Source of the DNA: Flavobacteriales bacterium
Lineage (GTDB): Bacteria > Bacteroidota > Bacteroidia > Flavobacteriales_D > Crocinitomicaceae
DNA length: 64,000 nt
Assembly (NCBI GenBank): GCA_022361195.1
Contig: JAKSBJ010000172.1
Location: forward strand, 1 to 64,000
Direction of reading: 5' to 3'
In this document: piece by piece, positions 54,250 to 62,018 of the stretch
Layout: each line of letters begins with the position of its first letter
How positions within the stretch are numbered: position 1 is the stretch's first letter
The notes under the pieces: generated by a model
Seen by the model: only the letters and a program-made list of their open reading frames with translations
The model's database searches: none
Told to the model about the DNA's origin: nothing
Made by a program: the position numbers and the translations under genes

Positions 54250-55110
54250 ATGAACTTAAACTTAGAACGGTCAATTGCTTTTTTTGACCTTGAGACAACT
54301 GGGCTCAACATTTCAAGAGATAAGATTGTAGAAATTGCAATCCTCAAAGTCAACGCTGATCATAGCGAAGAAATTTACGTTAAGCGTATTAATCCCGGAA
54401 TTCCAATTTCTGAAGAATCTGTTGGAATTCATGGTATAACTGATGAGGACGTAAAAAATGAACCTTCTTTTGCCGATTTAGCTGATGAGATTAAAACCTT
54501 TATTGGTGATGCGGACTTAGCAGGCTATAATTCCAACAAATTTGACATTCCACTTTTACTAGAGGAGTTTTATAATGTAGGGATTGAGTTGGATATGACT
54601 AACAGACGGTCGGTTGATGTACAAACCATTTTTCACAAAATGGAACAACGTACTCTGGCTGCTGCTTTCCAATTTTATTGTCAAAAAGATTTAACTGATG
54701 CCCATTCGGCAGAAGCTGATACAAGAGCTACTTTTGAAATTTTAAAAGCACAATTAGAAAAATACGAAGAAGTTAAAAATGATGTTGACTTCTTACAGGA
54801 GTTTAGCCGAAATGGGAAAAACAAGGTGATTGATTTTGTTGGACGCCTGGCCGAAAACGAAAAAGGGGAGGTTATTTACAACTTTGGAAAGCATAGTGGC
54901 AAAACTGTCAAAGATGTCTTCCGCTCAGAACCGGGCTACCACCGTTGGATGTTAGACAATGATTTCCCACTCTACACCAAAAACATTCTTAAGAAGATTA
55001 CGGATGAGTTGATTGCTGAAAATCGCAAATACAAACAACAAAAAGCCGAAAAAGAAGCTCAACGAATGAGTAATAAGCTGGATCAGCTCAAAAACAAATT
55101 CAATCAATAA
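54250..55110 (+). CDS. DEDDh 3'-5' exonuclease (DnaQ/ExoX-like)
   Basis: 286 residues. The DEDDh residues are visible: Asp13 and Glu15 (FFDLETTGLN), Asp99 (GYNSNKFDIPLL), His152 and Asp157 (DAHSAEADTRA). The C-terminal third has an ExoX-like element (YNFGKHSGKTVKDVFR ... GYHRWMLDNDFP, about 215-245). It degrades single-stranded DNA ends 3'-5' in repair or proofreading. It starts 22 nt after the PorE-like gene, and its last base is the first base of the next gene (TAATG). Confidence 0.92.
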   Translation: MNLNLERSIAFFDLETTGLNISRDKIVEIAILKVNADHSEEIYVKRINPGIPISEESVGIHGITDEDVKNEPSFADLADEIKTFIGDADLAGYNSNKFDIPLLLEEFYNVGIELDMTNRRSVDVQTIFHKMEQRTLAAAFQFYCQKDLTDAHSAEADTRATFEILKAQLEKYEEVKNDVDFLQEFSRNGKNKVIDFVGRLAENEKGEVIYNFGKHSGKTVKDVFRSEPGYHRWMLDNDFPLYTKNILKKITDELIAENRKYKQQKAEKEAQRMSNKLDQLKNKFNQ

Positions 55111-55718
55111 TGAAGATCATTTGTATTGGGCGAAACTATGCTAAACATGCCAAAGAGATGAACTCCGAAGCACCAACAGAGCCCATTTTCTTTCTAAAAC
55201 CAGATACAGCACTTTTAAAAGATCCGGTTTTTTATTATCCTGATTTTACAAAAGACTTGCATTACGAATGCGAAATTGTAGTTCGTATCAACCGGGTTGG
55301 AAAGCACATTGAGGAGCAATTTGCTCATAAATATTACAATCAAATTGGGCTAGGGATTGATTTCACCGCTCGTGATATTCAAAAAGCAGCAAAAGAAAAA
55401 GGTCTTCCCTGGGAAAAAGCGAAAGCTTTTGATAATAGCGCTGTTTTATCTCCTAAATGGATAGATAAAGCCAATTTGGATATGGGAAGTATCACTTTCT
55501 CTCTTCAAAAGAATGAAGAAGTTGTGCAAAGTGGAAACTCTCAGGAGATGCTATTTACCATCGATCGTCTCATAGCTTATATTTCTCAATTCATTACGCT
55601 AAAGGTTGGAGATCTTATTTATACCGGAACTCCCGAGGGGGTTGGCCCCATCCAAATTGGAGATAAACTAAGTGGATTTATTGGGGAAGAAAAAATGTTT
55701 CAACTAAGTGTAAAATAA
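55110..55718 (+). CDS. Fumarylacetoacetate hydrolase (FAH)-family protein
   Basis: 202 residues. MKIICIGRNYAKHAKEM, PIFFLKPDTALL, LHYECEIVVRI (metal-binding Glu pair HxExE-like), GIDFTARDIQ and IYTGTPEGVGPI are hallmarks of the small FAH/acylpyruvase group (YcgM type). It probably hydrolyses acylpyruvates or acts as an oxaloacetate decarboxylase or tautomerase with a divalent metal. The substrate cannot be assigned. It is co-transcribed with the exonuclease by a one-base overlap. Confidence 0.92.
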   Translation: MKIICIGRNYAKHAKEMNSEAPTEPIFFLKPDTALLKDPVFYYPDFTKDLHYECEIVVRINRVGKHIEEQFAHKYYNQIGLGIDFTARDIQKAAKEKGLPWEKAKAFDNSAVLSPKWIDKANLDMGSITFSLQKNEEVVQSGNSQEMLFTIDRLIAYISQFITLKVGDLIYTGTPEGVGPIQIGDKLSGFIGEEKMFQLSVK

Positions 55719-55829
55719 ATTCTTGGAATCTTATTACCAATTTCATAAATGAAAAAGGTAAAAGTTCTGATCTGAAAAAATCGACCAATTCAAGGCCAGC
55801 CCTTTATTTGAGATAAATTTGAAAAAAAT

Positions 55830-55859
55830 TGGGAATAAAAAATAATTTATTAAATTTGG
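55830..55859 (+). promoter_or_regulatory. Textbook Bacteroidota promoter for the ECxGG lipoprotein
   Basis: TTG (55830-55832), a 19-nt spacer and TAAATTTG (55852-55859) match TTG-N17-23-TAnnTTTG at every fixed base. The ATG is at 55917, giving a leader of about 50 nt. This is the best promoter in the window and suggests strong expression. Confidence 0.78.
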
Positions 55860-55916
55860 CCCTAATTGAAGAAATTCAGACGTTTAATCAATTGTTAATT
55901 TAAAAAAATCAAAATT

Positions 55917-56216
55917 ATGAAAAAGACAGTTCTTAACTTAAGAAGAATGGGATTTGTTCTTGTTGCTGCTGGTTCTATGTTAGCTTTCACTGCTTGTGGT
56001 GGTGGAGAAGAAGAAGGTGGTGAAGGAGAAAACACTGAAGCAGAAGCTGAAGGTGATCACGCTGATGCTGATGCAGAAGAAACTGACGCTCACGAATGTG
56101 ACGGTGGTGAGTGCGATGGTGGAGAGTGTGAAGGTGGTGAAGCTACTGACTCTACTGACGCTAGCGAGTGTGAAGGTGGAGAATGTGAAGGTGGAGAGTG
56201 CGAAGCTGGAGAATAA
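55917..56216 (+). CDS. Small acidic Cys-rich lipoprotein with ECxGG repeats
   Basis: 99 residues. MLAFTAC puts a lipidated Cys at residue 27, followed by GGG. The mature part is almost only Glu, Gly, Asp, Ala and Cys: an acidic segment (residues 31-58), then two triplets of a pentapeptide, ECDGG ECDGG ECEGG and ECEGG ECEGG ECEAG, with a short Thr/Ser spacer between. Six evenly spaced Cys within acidic repeats suggest metal binding, but this is speculation. No family is recognised. It has its own strong promoter and a strong terminator (56236-56265), so it is a single-gene unit. Confidence 0.8.
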   Translation: MKKTVLNLRRMGFVLVAAGSMLAFTACGGGEEEGGEGENTEAEAEGDHADADAEETDAHECDGGECDGGECEGGEATDSTDASECEGGECEGGECEAGE

Positions 56217-56235
56217 TCAAATCCAACTAGATATT

Positions 56236-56266
56236 AAACCCTGGCAGTTTTGTCAGGGTTTTTTTG
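56236..56266 (+). terminator. Intrinsic terminator of the ECxGG lipoprotein
   Basis: ACCCTGGCA pairs with TGTCAGGGT (one G-T pair), loop GTTT, then a run of seven T (56259-56265). Immediately downstream of the stop at 56216. Confidence 0.9.
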
Positions 56267-56313
56267 TGCCTAAAACAAAAACAATTGATACATAACAAGC
56301 GTTTGAGATTTAC

Positions 56314-56321
56314 TAACTTTG
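56314..56321 (+). promoter_or_regulatory. -7 box of the GMC dehydrogenase operon
   Basis: TAACTTTG is a perfect TAnnTTTG, 6 nt before the ATG at 56328. It overlaps an alternative upstream TTG at 56319, which supports the ATG. Confidence 0.5.
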
Positions 56322-56327
56322 TGTGAA

Positions 56328-56993
56328 ATGGAAAAAGATTTTGAACGAATAAAAAAGACAGCGGCCGTAAGCAGGGAATTAGATATTCCTGATGCGTTCA
56401 AAAATCTGGAACGCTGGCAAAGTCGACGAAGAACATTTTTAAAAGCAGCCTTAATAGGTGGAGCAATGAGCCAAATGGCTTTTTTAGAATCCTGTACCTC
56501 TCCTCAAATTGATGAAGAAGGTAATCACCTCTTAAGTGGCGAACAAGTTCAAATACTTAAATCCATTTTACTGATCCTTTTTCCCGACGACGGTAATGGC
56601 CCCTCTGCTGAAGATATTAACGCCTTTGGCTATATCATGTGGGTATTAGATGATAGTCTTAATCGTAAAGAAGAAGACAATGAATACATTATAGAAGGGC
56701 TTGATTGGGCCAATGAAACCGCTCAGGAGCTTTATTTCATGGATTACAATGAACTGGAGCAAAAACAAAAAGAAGCCATCGTAGGCCATTTTACAAAGTT
56801 AGAATGGGGTAAAAACTGGTCATCAGCAGTAATTATTTTAATATTAGAAGCCTTGTTGCTTGATCCTATTTATGGAGGAAACACAAACGAAGTAGGTTGG
56901 AATTGGTTGAATCATACAGCTGGAGTTCCTCGACCGACAGAGTCCCTCAGATATGAAAGAATTATGGAACGGCAAATGAAATTAAAAGTATGA
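56328..56993 (+). CDS. Gluconate 2-dehydrogenase subunit 3-family protein (GMC partner)
   Basis: 221 residues from ATG at 56328. The twin-arginine-like motif SRRRTFLK (32-39) precedes a hydrophobic stretch, and LESC (53-56) could be a lipobox, so it may be a Tat-exported lipoprotein. The rest (LLILFPDDGNGPSAEDINAF, FMDYNELEQKQKEAIV, LLLDPIYGGNTNEVGWNWL) matches the gluconate 2-dehydrogenase subunit 3 family. It is the small chaperone-like subunit of a membrane-bound GMC dehydrogenase and carries the export signal for the partner. The next gene overlaps by 4 bases (ATGA). Confidence 0.9.
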   Translation: MEKDFERIKKTAAVSRELDIPDAFKNLERWQSRRRTFLKAALIGGAMSQMAFLESCTSPQIDEEGNHLLSGEQVQILKSILLILFPDDGNGPSAEDINAFGYIMWVLDDSLNRKEEDNEYIIEGLDWANETAQELYFMDYNELEQKQKEAIVGHFTKLEWGKNWSSAVIILILEALLLDPIYGGNTNEVGWNWLNHTAGVPRPTESLRYERIMERQMKLKV

Positions 56994-58672
56994 GTTACGA
57001 CATTTGCATAGTAGGAAGTGGAGCCGGAGCAGGTCCAATCATTTATGAACTTTCCAAGGCAGGATATAAAGTACTGGTACTTGAAAAAGGACCCTGGTTT
57101 AAAACAGAAGATTGGACAAAGGATGAAATGACAGCAACTCGAAGAGATGCTTACAGACCTAATTTGGCTGAAGAATGTCATGTAGTTGAACGACCTAAAG
57201 CCAATGGCCAATGGAGTGTTGAATCTACCTACGAAAGTGGTAAGGACATGTGGAACGGAAGTGCTGTTGGAGGTTCATCCAACTTTATGAGTGCCTACTT
57301 CCACCGTTTAAAACCAAAAGATTTTAGACTTTTGAGTGAATACGGCCCTATTGAAGGAGCAAATGTTGTTGATTGGCCCATCTCCTATGATGAACTGGAA
57401 CCTTATTATGCTAAAGTAGAACAAGTAGTTGGTGTATCGGGAAAAGTAGTTCCGCATAAACATCAGGAACCTCGTTCAACTCCCGACTTCCCCTACCCTC
57501 CTTTAACAACTAACATTGTTGCTGACTGGTTTATAGAAGCCGGAAAACAAGCTGGATTTACTGTTATTCCAGCTCCAAGAGGAATCATTTCTCAACCCAA
57601 AGACCATCGTAAAGGATGTTACCACTCTAACTATTGCGGAAGTTTTGGTTGTTCATCTGACGCTAAAGGAAGCTCAAGAGCTGCGCTCTTACCCGACGCT
57701 TTGGCTACTGGAAATTGCGAAGTTCGAGCGAATTGCAAAGTTTTTAAATTAGACACTAATGCACAAAATGAAGTATCCGCTGTGCATTTTTATAATGAAC
57801 AAAACGAAAAAGAGAGTGTCTCGGCTAAACTGTTTGTAGTAGCTTGTCAGGCTGTAGAAACTTCTCGTTTACTTTTGATGAGTAAAACCGATCAATTTCC
57901 GGATGGTTTGGCAAATAATAGTGGACAGGTAGGTAAAAATCTTCTGTTTGCCGGAGGAGGATCTGGTTCTGGCTCAATCAAATTTGAAAACTTATCGGAA
58001 GAAGATCGAAAGAAGTTTGACATTCCACTCACTTTCGTTAATCAAGCTTTGCAAGATTTTTACGAAATAGACGATGAAGAATTTGGAGGAAAGGCCAAAG
58101 GCGGAACTATTGACTTTTTGATTGAACATTCTAACCCTATGCCAAAAGCTTACCGGAACAGGTATAAGCAAGGCACATTACAATATGGGTCCGAACTCAA
58201 AAAATCGTTATTCGAGTACTTTACCAAACAACGAAGAGTTCGTTTTGAGGTGTTTTGTGACTGGTTACCGAATGATGATTGTCACGTCACTTTAGATGAT
58301 GAAGTAGTTGATAAATGGGGCGATCCTGTTGGAAAAGTAAAAATAGGTTTTCATCAGCAGGATGTAAAAGTTGGAAATTACCTGGCCGAGAAAGCCAAAA
58401 TCGTTCTCCAAAATGTGGGTGCAGAAAGCATTAGTATTGGAATTGGAGGGAATCCACCTACAAACTTAATGGCTGGGGGATGTCGATTTGGAAATGATCC
58501 TCAAACCTCTGTGTTGGATAAAAACTGTAAAGCGCACGAAGTAGACAATTTGTATGTTACTGACGGAAGTTTTATGCCTACAGGAGGATCTGTTCCCCAT
58601 ACTTTAACCATTTATGCTAATTCATTCCGTGTGGCTGATAAAATCATTGCTCGTTTAGACAGAATGACATGA
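56990..58672 (+). CDS. GMC-family FAD-dependent oxidoreductase
   Basis: 560 residues. The FAD-binding N-terminus is CIVGSGAGAGPIIYELSKAG (GxGxxG) with LEKG. The GMC signature region MWNGSAVGGSSNFM lies at about 82-95, and the catalytic His region is SVPHTLTIYANSFRVADKI near the C-terminus (TDGSFMPTGG before it). It oxidises a sugar, sugar acid or alcohol and passes electrons to the quinone pool or a cytochrome; the substrate is unknown. It follows the subunit 3-like gene with a 4-nt overlap and has no own signal peptide, consistent with piggy-back export by the partner. Confidence 0.93.
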   Translation: MSYDICIVGSGAGAGPIIYELSKAGYKVLVLEKGPWFKTEDWTKDEMTATRRDAYRPNLAEECHVVERPKANGQWSVESTYESGKDMWNGSAVGGSSNFMSAYFHRLKPKDFRLLSEYGPIEGANVVDWPISYDELEPYYAKVEQVVGVSGKVVPHKHQEPRSTPDFPYPPLTTNIVADWFIEAGKQAGFTVIPAPRGIISQPKDHRKGCYHSNYCGSFGCSSDAKGSSRAALLPDALATGNCEVRANCKVFKLDTNAQNEVSAVHFYNEQNEKESVSAKLFVVACQAVETSRLLLMSKTDQFPDGLANNSGQVGKNLLFAGGGSGSGSIKFENLSEEDRKKFDIPLTFVNQALQDFYEIDDEEFGGKAKGGTIDFLIEHSNPMPKAYRNRYKQGTLQYGSELKKSLFEYFTKQRRVRFEVFCDWLPNDDCHVTLDDEVVDKWGDPVGKVKIGFHQQDVKVGNYLAEKAKIVLQNVGAESISIGIGGNPPTNLMAGGCRFGNDPQTSVLDKNCKAHEVDNLYVTDGSFMPTGGSVPHTLTIYANSFRVADKIIARLDRMT

Positions 58673-59148
58673 GACAAAAAATGATCATATTAATTCTTTT
58701 GAATAGTATGATCTTTTATGGATGTCAAAATGAAAAGACTTCTGATTCAGCCATTTCTGTAGAGAATGCTAAACCAGTAATAAATACGGATTCGCTGGCT
58801 CTGATTTACTGGCAATCTCAATTGGATTCTATTCAACCTTTTTTAGATTCTTTACACGATTATTTCGATTTAAAATCTCAAAATTTAAATGGGAGATCCT
58901 ACTATCATAAAAACTGGTATGGCGCTTATAGCATTGCTGATGATGCTTTAATGTCAGGGGTTGATTCCATTGGAAACTTTTTCATGATCTCCAATGTCAG
59001 AGGCGGTTCAGAACCTTACAATCATTATGGATTTGAATTACATGTAGAGGATAGCGTATATCATATTAATCACGAATCCTCCTATCTTGAAATGAACGAC
59101 CCCATGATGTTAATTTGTGCCTGCGCATGGGAAGTAAATTTCTACTAG
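58669..59148 (+). CDS. Hypothetical lipoprotein, apparently truncated by an in-frame TAG
   Basis: 159 residues up to TAG at 59146-59148. MIFYGC puts a lipidated Cys at residue 19. The start overlaps the GMC stop by 4 bases (ATGA), so it is the third gene of that operon. The frame continues without interruption past the stop for another 74 codons with protein-like sequence, so the annotated product is probably a truncated version. It was not recognised as a named family. The mature part has SLHDYFDLKSQNLNGRSYYH and a Cys pair CAC near the break. Confidence 0.7.
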   Translation: MRQKMIILILLNSMIFYGCQNEKTSDSAISVENAKPVINTDSLALIYWQSQLDSIQPFLDSLHDYFDLKSQNLNGRSYYHKNWYGAYSIADDALMSGVDSIGNFFMISNVRGGSEPYNHYGFELHVEDSVYHINHESSYLEMNDPMMLICACAWEVNFY

Positions 59149-59373
59149 GGAGAGAAAGTTGACGAATTGGCTAAGGTCATTTCCAAAAGCAATAACGCTC
59201 ACATAAAAGCAAAGTTTTTAGGAACCAGCAGAAATAAACCCTTTACCATTGGACAAAGAGACTTAGCCGGAATAAAAGACAGTTATCAGCTTTCATTACT
59301 CATCAAGGATTCTCTCTCTTTTGTTTCTAAAATTGATTCTTTAAATCAAATCTTGGGTGGAATTTCCCAATGA
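58669..59373 (+). pseudogene. Full reading frame of the GMC-operon lipoprotein, interrupted at 59146
   Basis: Read through the TAG at 59146-59148, the frame continues as GEKVDELAKVISKSNNAH and further to TGA at 59371-59373, for 234 codons in all. The downstream part (YQLSLLIKDSLSFVSKIDSL near the end) has no start codon of its own except an internal TTG at 59167. A one-base change of GAG or another sense codon to TAG would explain it. Alternatives are a sequencing error or stop-codon read-through. Confidence 0.65.
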
Positions 59374-59511
59374 AAAAGGAATTAAACGGGCAATTCTAAG
59401 ACTTTCTTCTTCGGCTTGAAAACGTCCATCTTCATCCATTACCCCCAAAACGGATTTTAAGGAGTCTCTTCCCTCAACAAGGAAAAGACTTAGCAGCCTT
59501 TCTCCGTCCCC
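59341..59511 (-). pseudogene. Possible decayed coding fragment
   Basis: On the minus strand a 56-codon frame without ATG reads as a plausible protein tail (DSLKSVLGVMDEDGRFQAEE, then SLRIARLIPF) and ends at TAA (59341-59343). A TGA lies just upstream. It overlaps the end of the interrupted lipoprotein frame on the opposite strand. It may be the rest of a deleted gene or a chance frame. Confidence 0.22.
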
Positions 59512-59514
59512 TCA

Positions 59515-59723
59515 AAAATTATTTCGACACCAATTATCATCTATAAAAACATCCCTAATTCGAATCGAATTAATAGGGACTCACTCAACAAAAAATCATC
59601 TCACAGTTCTAAATTTTCATTCACTTGAAGAAAATCAAAATATTTTTTTCAAAAAAATGAACACACCAAAAACCCTTTATATACAGTAGTTTACAAACTA
59701 AAAACCCAACCTCAACAAAAAAG
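59515..59723. other. AT-rich intergenic stretch
   Basis: Between the interrupted lipoprotein and the PadR gene. No gene, terminator or RNA recognised here; AT-rich with A and T runs. Confidence 0.4.
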
Positions 59724-59756
59724 AATATAGTACCTTGTATTGCATAGTACTATATT
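59724..59756. promoter_or_regulatory. Putative PadR operator
   Basis: AATATAGTAC (59724-59733) and GTACTATATT (59747-59756) are perfect 10-bp inverted repeats with a 13-nt spacer. The -33 TTG of the padR promoter (59740-59742) lies inside the spacer, so binding would block transcription. PadR regulators bind AT-rich palindromes in their own promoters. Confidence 0.58.
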
Positions 59757-59771
59757 TTTTATATACATTTG
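59740..59771 (+). promoter_or_regulatory. Promoter of the PadR-PspC operon
   Basis: TTG (59740-59742), a 21-nt spacer and TACATTTG (59764-59771), a perfect TAnnTTTG. ATG of padR is at 59820, giving a leader of about 40 nt. Overlaps the inverted repeat above. Confidence 0.65.
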
Positions 59772-59819
59772 TTACGAGAAATTATTTCGCTAAGAGACGT
59801 GTACTAATTGTAAAATGAA

Positions 59820-60149
59820 TTGATGAAAGTAGAGAATACACAAGCGCAAATGCGAAAAGGCATATTGGAGTATTGCATTCTGACCATTATTTCTAAGAAG
59901 GAATCCTATCCATCGGAAATTATTCAGGAATTAAAAGAGGCAAAACTCATTGTGGTTGAAGGGACTTTGTACCCACTTTTAACCCGCTTAAAGAATGCCG
60001 GATTATTGCGTTACAATTGGGTTGAATCCAGTTCGGGTCCCCCAAGAAAGTACTATGCCCTAACCGAAGAGGGAATTGATTTTTTAAATGAACTAAAAAC
60101 AACCTGGACCGATTTGTATGAGGCCGTGCAGGTAATTTCAAAAAAGTAA
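59820..60149 (+). CDS. PadR-family transcriptional regulator
   Basis: 109 residues (the start may also be the second ATG at 59823), typical of short PadR subfamily-2 proteins. The winged helix is clear: RKGILEYCILTIISKKESYP (helices 1-2), IVVEGTLYPLLTRLKNAGLL (recognition helix) and SSGPPRKYYALTEEGIDFL (wing). It is followed 6 nt later by a PspC-domain gene, a pairing seen often in Bacteroidota. Likely an autorepressor acting at the palindrome at 59724-59756 and controlling the PspC protein. Confidence 0.93.
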   Translation: MMKVENTQAQMRKGILEYCILTIISKKESYPSEIIQELKEAKLIVVEGTLYPLLTRLKNAGLLRYNWVESSSGPPRKYYALTEEGIDFLNELKTTWTDLYEAVQVISKK

Positions 60150-60155
60150 TAGAAA

Positions 60156-61916
60156 ATGAACAAGACAGTATCAGTGAACATCGCCGGATTTGCTTTCAAC
60201 ATTGAAGAACAAGCTTATGAGGTTCTCCGTGTATACCTCAAAAATATCCGTAACAAGTTTCAAAATGAGGAGGAGCAAGATGAGATCATGGAGGATATTG
60301 AAGCGAGAGTTGCAGAATTGTTCCACGAGAAAATATCGGCCATAAAAGAAGTAATTACCGAAACAGATGTTCAGGAGATCATGGACATCATGGGAAAACC
60401 GGAAGATTATCTTTCGGATGAATTTGAAGATTCAGATAATAAAAAACGAGATAGAAAGACCGAATCAAGCGGAACCTATTTTGACAGAAGCTCTAAGCGC
60501 CTATTTCGAGACGAAGACAATGGCTCTTTAGGAGGGGTTTGTGCCGGATTAGGACATTATTTTAATGCGGATGCTGTGATTTTTCGAGTACTTTTTGTTC
60601 TCTTAGTGATACTCGGAGGATCAGGCATCCTTGCATACATCATCATGTGGATTGTAATTCCAGAAGCTAAAACCACCGCTGATAAATTACAAATGAAGGG
60701 GCAATCAGTTAATCTGGACAGTATAAAACAGCACTTTAATGATTTTAAGGAGAATACAAAGACAGAAGCAAAGAACGTTCAAAGTTCAGTAAAAAAAGCT
60801 GTAAACCGCAGTATAAATGCTACTTCGGGTTTCGTAAACGCTTTTTCTAAAGTCCTTGGAACAGCTTTCATTTTAGGTGGAGTTTTTGCTTTCTTAATTC
60901 TCATGACCATCTTTTTTGGAAATAGTGGACTACTGCCCATTGTAGGATCAGAGCAAATTGAGGACTTACCTACCATGATAGAGATTCTTTATCCGGGTGA
61001 ATCCATGCACAACCTCATCTTCATTTCTGTGATGGTGGTGAGTTTAATCCCTATCATCTCCATCATTATCACTGGAATTCGATTACTCGCTGACATCAAA
61101 AAGCCTTACAAGCCTTTAGCCTGGACAGGTGTTATTTTATGGATACTCGGAGTTGGTGTTCTGGCAATAACAGGAGTTGAGCTTGGAATGAACTTTAGAA
61201 GTCAAACCGAAATTGAATTCGAGGTTCCACTGGATAACCCTTCAACAGAGGTATTATATGTTGATGTAAATGAAGATGATATTTTTTCAGATCATATTTC
61301 TTTTCAACATGTGTGGAATTATTCGGAACTGATCAAAGTAGAGAATGAGCGCATTTACATGGGATATCCTGAAGTAATCATCAGTCCAAAAGAAGATAGT
61401 GCGGATTTTGAAGTAAAAATGCACATCCACAGTAATGGATTGTCTATTAAAGATGCTATATCCAAAGCTGAATCGGTAGAATACAATATTGAGGTTACGG
61501 AAGATAAATTGCTTTTACCACCTTATTATTCTTTCCCTAAATCATCTAAAATTCGCCAGCAACAAACAACAATTGAAATAAAAGTTCCACTAGGGAAACG
61601 TATTGAATTTGGAAAGAATATAGACCGAATTGGAGTATGGTTAGATGAAGAATACTACCATTATCCTGAAAGTCATTATTACGCAGGAACAGTTTGGACA
61701 TCTGATAAAAAAGGACTGAAGTGCCCGGATTGTGGCTTAGCAATCAGAAAGTATTCTAACAAATCGGAGGAGGATGAAAACGAGGATGATTTCGACGATG
61801 AAGATTCTGATGTTGAAGGAGAGGATGAATTAAACGAAGGGAAAAATGAAGTGATGGATGAAGAGTTGGAAAACTTAGATAACGCATTAAAGACAATCGG
61901 AAATAAGCCGAACTAG
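60156..61916 (+). CDS. PspC-domain membrane protein
   Basis: 586 residues. The N-terminal about 100 residues are a cytoplasmic helical module (MNKTVSVNIAGFAFNIEEQA, EDIEARVAELFHEKISAIKE, IMDIMGKPEDYL). A PspC domain (about 108-172: KRLFRDEDNGSLGGVCAGLG, VLFVLLVILGGSGILAYIIM) follows. Three more membrane segments (about 228-252, 280-305, 322-345) precede a beta-rich C-terminal domain ending in an acidic tail. PspC proteins belong to envelope-stress or phage-shock-type systems. Its partner is the PadR regulator 6 nt upstream. Confidence 0.88.
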   Translation: MNKTVSVNIAGFAFNIEEQAYEVLRVYLKNIRNKFQNEEEQDEIMEDIEARVAELFHEKISAIKEVITETDVQEIMDIMGKPEDYLSDEFEDSDNKKRDRKTESSGTYFDRSSKRLFRDEDNGSLGGVCAGLGHYFNADAVIFRVLFVLLVILGGSGILAYIIMWIVIPEAKTTADKLQMKGQSVNLDSIKQHFNDFKENTKTEAKNVQSSVKKAVNRSINATSGFVNAFSKVLGTAFILGGVFAFLILMTIFFGNSGLLPIVGSEQIEDLPTMIEILYPGESMHNLIFISVMVVSLIPIISIIITGIRLLADIKKPYKPLAWTGVILWILGVGVLAITGVELGMNFRSQTEIEFEVPLDNPSTEVLYVDVNEDDIFSDHISFQHVWNYSELIKVENERIYMGYPEVIISPKEDSADFEVKMHIHSNGLSIKDAISKAESVEYNIEVTEDKLLLPPYYSFPKSSKIRQQQTTIEIKVPLGKRIEFGKNIDRIGVWLDEEYYHYPESHYYAGTVWTSDKKGLKCPDCGLAIRKYSNKSEEDENEDDFDDEDSDVEGEDELNEGKNEVMDEELENLDNALKTIGNKPN

Positions 61917-61934
61917 TAAGCTAAAAGTGGTTGT

Positions 61935-61985
61935 GAGAGCGAGGGTTTCTTGATTAGTGTTCTCCTTCGCTCTCCTTTCGCTTAT
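61935..61985 (+). terminator. Putative terminator of the PadR-PspC operon
   Basis: GAGAGCGA (61935-61942) pairs with TCGCTCTC (61967-61974), with further partial pairing inside and a moderately T-rich tail. Lies 18 nt past the stop. Confidence 0.45.
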
Positions 61986-62005
61986 TTCATGAAATAGATT
62001 AACTT

Positions 62006-62013
62006 TATTTTCG
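62006..62013 (+). promoter_or_regulatory. Putative -7 box of the glycosyltransferase gene
   Basis: TATTTTCG, the same word as in front of dapB. It ends 5 nt before the TTG at 62019 and 14 nt before a second in-frame TTG at 62028. Confidence 0.35.
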
Positions 62014-62018
62014 TTCTT

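Noticed and set aside
56095-56215. CRISPR-like or tandem DNA repeat
   Set aside because: The repetition is the coding sequence of ECxGG pentapeptides within one open frame; there are no spacers.
55996-56295. 99-codon frame overlapping the ECxGG lipoprotein in another frame
   Set aside because: Out-of-frame reading of the repeat DNA, Val/Lys-rich, running through the terminator hairpin.
59167-59373. Independent small gene starting at TTG 59167
   Set aside because: It is in frame with the upstream lipoprotein and only separated by one TAG, so it is the rest of that gene.
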